Under the pieces are notes generated by a model. It made no database searches. It saw only the letters and a list, made by a program, of their open reading frames with translations, and was not told the origin of the DNA. This document shows, one piece after another, positions 5,460 to 11,480 of a stretch of 12,800 bases of DNA; positions within the stretch are counted from its first letter, which is position 1; each line of letters starts with the position of its first letter. The DNA comes from JBQTII01 sp052388275 (GTDB taxonomy: Bacteria; Actinomycetota; Actinomycetes; Sporichthyales; Sporichthyaceae): contig JBQTII010000042.1 in the NCBI GenBank assembly GCA_052388275.1, forward strand, positions 1 to 12,800, written 5' to 3'. The position numbers were made by a program, and so were the translations under genes.

Positions 5460-6008
5460 TCAGAGCGGGGCGTCGATGCACTCGGGCGGGGAGTCGTCGC
5501 ATTCGAAGGTGGTCGGGTCCGGGGCGTGCCCGGCCAGGCGCAGGTAGCGGACCAGGCGTTTGCGGCGCACCGCGCGGGTGGCGCGCACCGCGTCGTTGTG
5601 AAAGCGGCGGGCCATCAGGACCCGGCGCGAGGCAGCCTCCAGTTCGCGCAGCAGCAAGCGCCCGGCAGGGACCGCGATGAGTTCCCCCATCTGCCCAGGT
5701 TGGTCCAGAGCCGCGCGCAGCGCCTTGGACAGGTCACTCTCGGCGAGTTCGCGGTCGGCGGGGTCCGCCTCGCGGGCCTCGTGGGCGGCCCCGGCCACCA
5801 GCATCGCCGCCGCTGGATCGAGCAGAGCGCAGGTCGCCAACTCTCCCGCCACCGAGGCCCGCCGGACCAGTTGCGCATCCAGCGCAGCCCTGGCCGTATC
5901 GACCCGGGCATGCAGGCGATCCAGGCGCCCGGCTGTCCAGGACAGGTACACCCCGGCGAGGGCGAGCACCCCCAAGAAGACGACGATGTCGACGACGACG
6001 GTGCTCAC
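5460..6008 (-). CDS. LemA-like small membrane protein at the end of the PIM cluster
   Basis: The product has 182 residues. Residues 4-26 form one N-terminal membrane helix. A long helical region follows, with RLDRLHARVDTARAALDAQLVRRASVAGELA near the start and ARRFHNDAVRATRAVRRKRLVRYLRLAG near the end. These resemble the two helical blocks of LemA-type proteins, including the FNDAV-like motif. In many actinobacteria a protein of this kind, in some species joined to a NUDIX domain, sits next to pimA; here no NUDIX part is present. Its function is not known to me, and involvement in envelope or PIM metabolism is only inferred from position. The start is GTG 6008, which overlaps a tiny upstream reading frame; no clear ribosome binding site is seen. 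Confidence 0.75.
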   Translation of the reverse strand: MSTVVVDIVVFLGVLALAGVYLSWTAGRLDRLHARVDTARAALDAQLVRRASVAGELATCALLDPAAAMLVAGAAHEAREADPADRELAESDLSKALRAALDQPGQMGELIAVPAGRLLLRELEAASRRVLMARRFHNDAVRATRAVRRKRLVRYLRLAGHAPDPTTFECDDSPPECIDAPL

Positions 6009-6018
6009 CGCTGCTGGC

Positions 6019-6096
6019 TCATCGAGTCACCACCACGGACTGCGTCCTCGTGGGGACCGATTCGGTGCACATGAGGAGCTCGCTGCGCTCGCTCAT
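6019..6096 (-). CDS. Possible 25-codon leader ORF between pimA and the LemA-like gene
   Basis: An ATG overlapping the pimA stop codon (ATGA) opens a 25-codon frame beginning MSERSELLMC and ending at TGA 6019-6021. That stop overlaps a second ATG (6022) opening only five codons, whose TGA overlaps the GTG of the downstream gene. The first bases (ATGAGCGAGCGCAGCGAG) belong to a GC-rich motif I remember as frequent between actinobacterial genes, so this may be a repeat rather than a coding gene. If translated, it would serve to carry ribosomes from pimA to the next gene. No homology is recognised. Confidence 0.25.
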   Translation of the reverse strand: MSERSELLMCTESVPTRTQSVVVTR

Positions 6097-7274
6097 GCGG
6101 AGCCGGAGCCGGACAGACCGACGAGCCGGGACAGCCGGGCGACCCGGGTGTCCTCCACCACCGGTGTTCCCCCGGCAGTGACGGTCTCGTAGACCGCGAC
6201 CACGTCGGCCGCGACCCGGGGCCAGTCGTAGCGCGCCACCGTCGCCCCAGCCGCCTCGGTCAGGACCAGACGCTCGGAAGGGGTGTCCAGCAGTCGCGCC
6301 AACTCCCTCGCCAGGGCCGCGGGGTCTCCCACCGGCACCAGCACTCCGGCCCGGCCGTCATCGAGCACCCGGCGGAAGGCGTCGAGGTCGCTGGCCACGA
6401 CTGCGGCGCCGGCCGCCATCGCCTCGGTCAAGATGATTCCGAAGCTTTCCCCACCCAGGTTGGGTGCGACGTAGATGTCGACGGAGGCCAGCATCCGCGC
6501 CTTGTCCGCCTCGCTGAGCAACCCCAGCATCGTGACGCGCTCCCGCACCGCCGCCGACATGGCCGCCGCGGCGGCGTCGACATCGCCCGGACCCGCGACC
6601 AGCAGCCGCACCGCAGGCCGGGTGCGGACCAGCAACTCCATCGCCGCGAGCAGGACCTGCAAACCCTTACGCGGTTCGTCGAAGCGTCCGAGGAAACCCA
6701 GGGTCCCGCCGGGTCCGACCCAGTCCGGCATCGGCTCGGCTCCGGCGAACTGCGCCAGCGCCACCCCGTTGGGAATCAGCACCGCATCGCCGCCCAAGTG
6801 CTCGACAAGGGTGCGCCGCGCCGGTTCGGACACCGCGATGCGCGCCGAGATCTTCTCCAGGAACACCTGCAGGAAGGCGTGCGCGGCGGTCAGGCTCCGG
6901 GAGCGATCGCTGGACATGTGGAAAGTGCCCACGATGGGGCCGGTAGCCGCCGAGCAGGCCAGCAGGGACAAACTCGGCACGGTCGGCTCGTGCAGGTGCA
7001 GGACATCGAACTCGCCCTCGCGGACCCAGCGCCGGACCCGGGCGCGGGTCAGCGGACCGAACGCCACGCGCGCGACGGAACCGTTGTAGGGCACCGGGAT
7101 CGCCCTGCCGGCGGGCACGACATACGACGGCAGGCTCGTCTCGTCCTCCTCCGCCGGTGCCAGTACCGAGACCTCGTGGCCCAGCCCGAGCAGCGCCTCC
7201 GCCAGATCCCGCACATGGGCCTGGACTCCCCCGGGCACATCCCAGGAATAGGGACAGACCAGTCCGATCCTCAC
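6093..7274 (-). CDS. pimA: Phosphatidylinositol alpha-mannosyltransferase PimA
   Basis: PimA transfers mannose from GDP-mannose to phosphatidylinositol on the cytoplasmic face of the membrane, the first step of PIM (and lipomannan) synthesis. The 393-residue product is a GT4-family, GT-B fold enzyme. It shows the N-terminal MRIGLVCPYSWDVPGGVQAH with the GGV loop (15-17), H119 in GTFH, R197 and K203 in FLGRFDEPRKG, and the GESFGIILTEAM block (275-286). These correspond to the catalytic H118, R196, K202 and E274 region of the mycobacterial enzyme. A C-terminal tail of about 25 residues is variable. Translation starts at GTG 7274, right after a 14-bp triplicate repeat, with no obvious ribosome binding site. 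The acyltransferase gene upstream acts on its product. Confidence 0.94.
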   Translation of the reverse strand: MRIGLVCPYSWDVPGGVQAHVRDLAEALLGLGHEVSVLAPAEEDETSLPSYVVPAGRAIPVPYNGSVARVAFGPLTRARVRRWVREGEFDVLHLHEPTVPSLSLLACSAATGPIVGTFHMSSDRSRSLTAAHAFLQVFLEKISARIAVSEPARRTLVEHLGGDAVLIPNGVALAQFAGAEPMPDWVGPGGTLGFLGRFDEPRKGLQVLLAAMELLVRTRPAVRLLVAGPGDVDAAAAAMSAAVRERVTMLGLLSEADKARMLASVDIYVAPNLGGESFGIILTEAMAAGAAVVASDLDAFRRVLDDGRAGVLVPVGDPAALARELARLLDTPSERLVLTEAAGATVARYDWPRVAADVVAVYETVTAGGTPVVEDTRVARLSRLVGLSGSGSA

Positions 7275-7280
7275 GGCGTC

Positions 7281-7322
7281 GCCCGGATCATGTCGCCCGG
7301 ATCATGTCGAGGAGATCATGTC
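7281..7322. repeat. Three tandem 14-bp repeats between the acyltransferase and pimA
   Basis: GCCCGGATCATGTC occurs at 7281-7294 and again at 7295-7308, followed by the variant GAGGAGATCATGTC at 7309-7322. The acyltransferase stop codon (7316-7318) lies in the third unit and the GTG of pimA begins six bases beyond the first. Copy number could alter spacing and coupling between the two genes. Confidence 0.85.
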
Positions 7323-8314
7323 GCGCGGCCGGATTCGCCCGCGCGGCCGGTTCCGGACGCGTCATGACGCAACCGCAGATCGTCGGACCACAGGCGCTGG
7401 AGCATGTGCCAATCGGCGGGATGAGCGCGGATCGAAGCCTCGAAGATGCCCGCCAGGTTCTGCGTCATCGACACAATCCGTTCAGTCCGCGAGCCGTGGG
7501 TGGGCTCGGCGAGCTTCGGGTGAATACGCAGGTGCAGGTGCCGCTCGCCGTAGTACAGGGTCACCGGGACCAGGGCGGCACCGGTGCTGACCGCCAACGC
7601 CGCCGGTCCTGTGGGCAACTTGGCCGGGTGACCGAAGAACTCGATCTCGGCACCGGCTTCGGTAAGGTCCCGGTCCGCGACCAGGGCCACCATGCCGCCC
7701 TCACGCAACTTTGCCGCCAACGCCGCGATCACCCGGGCACCGGAGTTGCGCTCCAGCGCCAACACCTCCATGCCCAGGCCCTGGCGGTAGGAGACGAACG
7801 CGTCATAGAGGGCCTCGGGGCGCAGCCGCTCGGCCACCGTCGTGAAGGGCATTCCGGACGCGGCGACCCACGCCCCGGCGTGGTCCCAGTTGGCGCAGTG
7901 CGGCAGCGCGAGGATCACCCCGACGCCCTGCTCGTACTCCGTCCGTAGGTTATCGCCATCCTCGACCCTGATCCGCGCCAACACCTGCTCCCGTCCCCAG
8001 GACGGGAGCCGGAACGCCTCGGACCAGTACCGCAGGTAGGAGCGCATCGCGGCCCGGCTCAGCTCGCGCACCGCTGGGTCCGTCGTGGTGGTCCCCAGCA
8101 CCCGGGCGAGGTTGCGTTCCAGCTGGACGACGCTGCGCCCGCGCCGCGACCAGGCGAGGTCGGCGATCCGCCGGAACACCGCCCGCACCACCGGCTCGGG
8201 GAGCAACCGCACGACCCGCCAGCCCAGGACGTAACCCGCGGCGCCGACGCGTTCCAGTCGCCAGGCCCGGGGGGGCGGGGCCGCGGCCGGAACTCGCTCC
8301 TGCGCGGCGGTCAC
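7316..8314 (-). CDS. PIM acyltransferase (PatA-like, LpxL/HtrB family)
   Basis: The enzyme should transfer an acyl chain from acyl-CoA to the mannose added by PimA, giving acylated PIM at the inner face of the membrane. The 332-residue product belongs to the lysophospholipid acyltransferase/LpxL superfamily: the H-x4-D motif is at H139-D144 (PHCANWDHAG), after a membrane-associating N-terminal region. Further typical blocks are RQGLGMEVL, GGMVALVADRDL and the FFGHPAKLPTGPAALA segment. The C-terminal HPADWHMLQRLW is also typical. The GTG start at 8314 overlaps the pgsA stop in GTGA. The frame is open further upstream, but that part runs antisense-like through pgsA and was left out. The gene order pgsA-acyltransferase-pimA supports the PatA assignment. 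Confidence 0.92.
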   Translation of the reverse strand: MTAAQERVPAAAPPPRAWRLERVGAAGYVLGWRVVRLLPEPVVRAVFRRIADLAWSRRGRSVVQLERNLARVLGTTTTDPAVRELSRAAMRSYLRYWSEAFRLPSWGREQVLARIRVEDGDNLRTEYEQGVGVILALPHCANWDHAGAWVAASGMPFTTVAERLRPEALYDAFVSYRQGLGMEVLALERNSGARVIAALAAKLREGGMVALVADRDLTEAGAEIEFFGHPAKLPTGPAALAVSTGAALVPVTLYYGERHLHLRIHPKLAEPTHGSRTERIVSMTQNLAGIFEASIRAHPADWHMLQRLWSDDLRLRHDASGTGRAGESGRAT

Positions 8315-8943
8315 CTGGCCTCGTCCCCGGCGCCGCCGGCGCCCGCCAGCGCCTGCCGGCGCACCAGCACGAACCGCTGCACGAGGGTGATCGTGCTCGC
8401 CACCGCGAGGATGATCAGGGCCGCCCGCTGCACCCCAGGCACCCCGATCCCCTGGAATCCGGTGGCCACCAGGATCAGTACCAGGCGGTCCGAACGCTCG
8501 GCGATACCCACGTTGGCGTTCATCCCGAGCCCCTCGGCGCGGGCCTTGGCGTAGGACACGACCGAGCCGACCGCGAGGTTGTACAGGCACAGCGCGGCGA
8601 GCAGGTCGTTATCCCCGTCGCCGGCGAACCACATCAGCAGACCCCCGAACACGGCGGCGTCCCCGAAGCGGTCCAGCGTCGAATCCAGGTAGGCGCCCCA
8701 CACTCCCGAGCGGCCGGTCATCCGGGCCATCAGGCCGTCGACGATGTCGGAGAACACGAACGCGGTGATCACCATCGTTCCGGCGAAGAACTCCCCGCGC
8801 GGGAACAGCAGCAGAGCGCCGGCCATCACCCCGGCGGTGCCGACGATCGTCACCACGTCTGGGCTGATCCCCAGGCGCACGAGTGCGCGTGCGATCGGGG
8901 TGAAGATGCGGCCGAACAACGCCCGCGCGTACTTGTTCAGCAT
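8311..8943 (-). CDS. pgsA: Phosphatidylinositol phosphate synthase (CDP-alcohol phosphatidyltransferase)
   Basis: The enzyme joins CDP-diacylglycerol and inositol 1-phosphate to phosphatidylinositol phosphate, the precursor of PI and PIMs. The 210-residue integral membrane protein has the full CDP-alcohol phosphotransferase signature D-x2-DG-x2-AR-x8-G-x3-D-x3-D: D66, D69, G70, A73, R74, G83, D87 and D91. It has several hydrophobic segments typical of the six-helix family fold. The start at ATG 8943 (MLNKYARALFGR) matches the usual family N-terminus and AGGAG abuts it. An in-frame ATG at 9012 would add 23 mostly basic residues and is less likely. It heads the cluster pgsA-acyltransferase-pimA. 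A HIT-family gene often precedes pgsA in actinobacteria; here an EF-G-like gene diverges instead. Confidence 0.94.
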   Translation of the reverse strand: MLNKYARALFGRIFTPIARALVRLGISPDVVTIVGTAGVMAGALLLFPRGEFFAGTMVITAFVFSDIVDGLMARMTGRSGVWGAYLDSTLDRFGDAAVFGGLLMWFAGDGDNDLLAALCLYNLAVGSVVSYAKARAEGLGMNANVGIAERSDRLVLILVATGFQGIGVPGVQRAALIILAVASTITLVQRFVLVRRQALAGAGGAGDEAR

Positions 8944-9024
8944 CTCCTGCGACGTCCTGCGCTTCGAGGTCCGGGGCGGGTGGGTGCGCCCGGGCACCGG
9001 ACGCCTACGCATCGTAGTGCGGGT

Positions 9025-9080
9025 GGAGCCGGGAGCCTTCGCACCTTTCACGGCAAGGTCAAAAGCGGCTCCCGGACTCT
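9025..9080. repeat. Nested inverted repeat in the pgsA / EF-G-like intergenic region
   Basis: CCGGGAGCC (9029-9037) pairs perfectly with GGCTCCCGG (9067-9075), and the stem extends by GAG/CTC across one unpaired A (9076). Inside the 29-base loop a second stem ACCTT (9043-9047) / AAGGT (9055-9059) forms. A TTGACC -35-like box on the minus strand (9057-9062) overlaps the inner stem. The gene-free stretch 8944-9188 holds both 5' regions. The repeat could be a structured leader, a regulator site, or an old terminator. Confidence 0.5.
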
Positions 9081-9175
9081 TGCGGGGGGCCCGGGACGGG
9101 AGGAAGGTGGGCGAACGCGCGGGCGCGTGACTGCCCCGACGTCTTCGCGAGAGGAGTTGCGCGCCCTCTACACAC

Positions 9176-9182
9176 AAGGAGG
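9176..9182 (+). promoter_or_regulatory. Perfect Shine-Dalgarno site fixing a CTG start
   Basis: AAGGAGG (continuing TG, AAGGAGGTG) is fully complementary to the 16S rRNA 3' end. Its GGAGG core ends six bases before CTG 9189, which is in frame with the EF-G-like protein. No ATG, GTG or TTG in that frame lies between the site and the GTG at 9261, which is far too distant. Confidence 0.8.
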
Positions 9183-9188
9183 TGGCGC

Positions 9189-11345
9189 CTGGCCGAAAAG
9201 TCGAACCCACTCACTGCCGGCAGGGCACCGGAGGCCGACCAGCCAGGCAAGATCCGCAACGTGGTCCTGGTCGGCCATACCGGTTCAGGCAAGACGACGC
9301 TGGTGGAGTCCCTGCTGTTGGCCACCGGGGTGCTGACCCGCACCGGCCGGGTTGAGGACGGCACCACGATCAGCGACTTCGACGAGGCCGAGGTCCGCCA
9401 GCAGCGCTCGGTCAACCTCTCCCTCGAGCCGGTCCTGGTCCCCCGCAGCGACGGCGCGATCAAGGTCAACCTGCTGGACACCCCCGGATACGCCGACTAC
9501 GTCGGCGATCTGCGCGCGGGCCTGCGGGCCGCCGACGCTGCGCTGTTCATCATCTCCGCGGCCGAGGACATCGACGGCACCACCACCATGCTCTGGGACG
9601 AGTGCGCCGCCGTGGGGATGCCCCGCGCGGTGGTCGTCACCAAGCTCGACAACGGGCGCACCGACTACGACGGCGTCATCGCGATGTGCCAGGCGGCGTT
9701 CGGGGAGAACGTGCTGCCCGCCTACCTGCCGCGGCTGGACGCGAACGGTGTGCAGAACGGCCTGCTCGGCCTGCTCTCCCACTGCATCTACGACTACTCC
9801 GGCGGCAAGCGGACCTCCACCGAGGCCGATGAGGGCCTGCGCCTGGAGATCGACGACGCGCGCAACGCCTTCATCGAGGGGATCATCGCCGAGAGCGAGG
9901 ACGAAACCCTGATGGAGCGTTACCTCGGCGGCGAGGACATCGACCTGAAGATCTTCATCGACGACCTCGAGACCGCGGTGGCCCGCGGCTCGTTCTATCC
10001 CGTGCTCCCGGTGAACCCGCTCAACGGCGTCGGCATGACCGAACTGCTGGAGGTGATCACCGAGGCGTTCCCGTCCCCGCTGGAGCACCCGGTGCCCGCG
10101 GTGACCATGATCGACGGGCGGTCCGGCCCGGCGCTGAGCTGCGACCCCGCCGGGCCGCTGGTCGCCGAGGTGGTCAAGACGACCTCGGACCCCTACGTCG
10201 GCAAGATCTCCCTGGTTCGGATCTTCTCCGGCACCCTGACCGCGGACGCGGTCGTGCACGTGTCCGGCCATTTCCTGTCCGACCGCGGGCATGACGACCA
10301 CGATGTCGATGAGAAGATCGGGGCCCTGACCTGCCCGCTGGGCAAGACCCAGCGCGCCATCCAATCCGCGGTCGCGGGCGATGTCGTCGCGGTTGCCAAG
10401 CTGACCAAGGCCGAGACCGGCGCCACCCTCTCGGACTGCGGCGCGCCGCTGCTCATGCAGCCGTGGAGCATGCCCGAGCCGCTGCTGCCGGTGGCCGTGG
10501 TCGCGCACACCAAGGCGGATGAGGACAAGCTCTCCCAGGGGCTGAACCGTCTGCTCGCCGAGGACCCGACGCTGCGCCTGGAGCACAACTCCGACACTCA
10601 CCAGTTGGTGCTGTGGTGCATGGGCGAGGCGCACCTCGACGTGCTGCTCGACCGGCTCACCAACCGCTACGGCGTGGCCGTGGACAGCGTGCCGGTGAAG
10701 GTCGCCCTGCGCGAGACCTTTGCGTCCAAGGCCGAGGGCCGCGGGCGCCACGTCAAGCAGTCCGGCGGCCACGGGCAGTTCGCGGTCTGCGAGATCACCG
10801 TGGAGCCGCTGCCATCGGGCTCAGGTTTCGAGTTCGTCGACAAGGTCGTCGGCGGCTCGGTGCCGCGCCAGTTCATCCCGTCGGTGGAGAAGGGCGTGCG
10901 CACCCAGATGGAGCGCGGGGTCGTGGCCGGCTTTGCCGTGCAGGACATCCGCGTGACGTTGCACGACGGCAAGGCGCACAGTGTGGACTCCTCTGACATG
11001 GCGTTTCAGACCGCGGGTGCGCTCGCGCTCAAGGACGCGGCCGAGAAGGCGGACGTGTCGTTGTTGGAGCCGGTCGATGAGATCGCGGTGATGGTCGCCG
11101 ACGCCTACGTCGGGGCGATCATGGGCGACCTCTCAACCCGCCGGGGCCGCGTGCTCGGCAGCGAACCCGTCGGCTCGGGCGGGCGGACGCTGATCAGGGC
11201 CGAGGTGCCCGCGATCGAGATCCTGCGCTACGCCGTGGATCTGCGTTCCCTCTCCCACGGCACCGGGACCTTCACCCGGCACTACGCCCGCCACGAGCCG
11301 ATGCCCTCCCACGTCGCGGCAAAGGTCACCGGCGCCGCCGCCTGA
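9189..11345 (+). CDS. EF-G-like GTPase (EF-G2 / FusA2 type)
   Basis: The product has 718 residues if translation starts at CTG 9189. It is an EF-G paralogue typical of actinobacteria, related to FusA2. The G domain has G1 GHTGSGKTT (29-37), G3 DTPGYAD (97-103) and G4 TKLD (151-154). Standard EF-G has DTPGHVD, so the catalytic histidine position is Y101 here. Domains II to V follow, including the RGRHVKQSGGHGQF block, FVDKVVGGSVPRQFIPSVEKG and the C-terminal DLRSLSHGTGTFTRHYARHEPMP. The homologous N-terminal segment TAGRAPEADQPGKIRNVVLVGH lies before the GTG at 9261, so that GTG cannot be the start. The mycobacterial EF-G2 has been reported to bind nucleotides without ribosome-stimulated GTPase activity; its cellular role is unclear. 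The gene diverges from pgsA and ends before a strong hairpin. Confidence 0.93.
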   Translation: MAEKSNPLTAGRAPEADQPGKIRNVVLVGHTGSGKTTLVESLLLATGVLTRTGRVEDGTTISDFDEAEVRQQRSVNLSLEPVLVPRSDGAIKVNLLDTPGYADYVGDLRAGLRAADAALFIISAAEDIDGTTTMLWDECAAVGMPRAVVVTKLDNGRTDYDGVIAMCQAAFGENVLPAYLPRLDANGVQNGLLGLLSHCIYDYSGGKRTSTEADEGLRLEIDDARNAFIEGIIAESEDETLMERYLGGEDIDLKIFIDDLETAVARGSFYPVLPVNPLNGVGMTELLEVITEAFPSPLEHPVPAVTMIDGRSGPALSCDPAGPLVAEVVKTTSDPYVGKISLVRIFSGTLTADAVVHVSGHFLSDRGHDDHDVDEKIGALTCPLGKTQRAIQSAVAGDVVAVAKLTKAETGATLSDCGAPLLMQPWSMPEPLLPVAVVAHTKADEDKLSQGLNRLLAEDPTLRLEHNSDTHQLVLWCMGEAHLDVLLDRLTNRYGVAVDSVPVKVALRETFASKAEGRGRHVKQSGGHGQFAVCEITVEPLPSGSGFEFVDKVVGGSVPRQFIPSVEKGVRTQMERGVVAGFAVQDIRVTLHDGKAHSVDSSDMAFQTAGALALKDAAEKADVSLLEPVDEIAVMVADAYVGAIMGDLSTRRGRVLGSEPVGSGGRTLIRAEVPAIEILRYAVDLRSLSHGTGTFTRHYARHEPMPSHVAAKVTGAAA

Positions 11346-11362
11346 GGCGCCCTTCCCGGACC

Positions 11363-11405
11363 GCGCGCCGGAGCCGTCGCCCGCCACCGGCGGCTCCGGC
11401 TGCGC
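11363..11405. terminator. Terminator-like hairpin between convergent genes
   Basis: GCCGGAGCCG (11367-11376) pairs perfectly with CGGCTCCGGC (11391-11400) around a 14-base loop. The stem extends by GCGC/GCGC (11363-11366 with 11402-11405) past one bulged T. It begins 17 bases after the EF-G-like stop codon and lies before the convergent WS/DGAT stop at 11481, so it could end transcription from both sides. There is no U-tract, as is usual in GC-rich actinobacteria. Nothing else is seen in 11346-11480. Confidence 0.65.
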
Positions 11406-11480
11406 TGGTGACCGGATGGGTCTCTGCGATGTGAGCTGCGAAGGATCCACCCTGTCGACAATCTGCTCACCGGCGCGGAC

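Noticed and set aside
5450..5463. CTGAG-ATCG-CTCAG hairpin between the second toxin and the LemA-like gene as a terminator
   Set aside because: The stem is only five base pairs with no T-tract and overlaps the stop codon of the LemA-like gene; too weak to call.
9182..9190. GTG at 9182 as start of the EF-G-like gene
   Set aside because: It is part of the Shine-Dalgarno sequence itself and is out of frame; using it would need a frameshift, for which no slippery site is seen.
9285..10772. A 495-codon open frame antisense to the EF-G-like gene
   Set aside because: Its sequence is low-complexity (rich in G, A, R, V, H, Q) as expected from the reverse of a GC-rich coding gene, with no recognisable motif.
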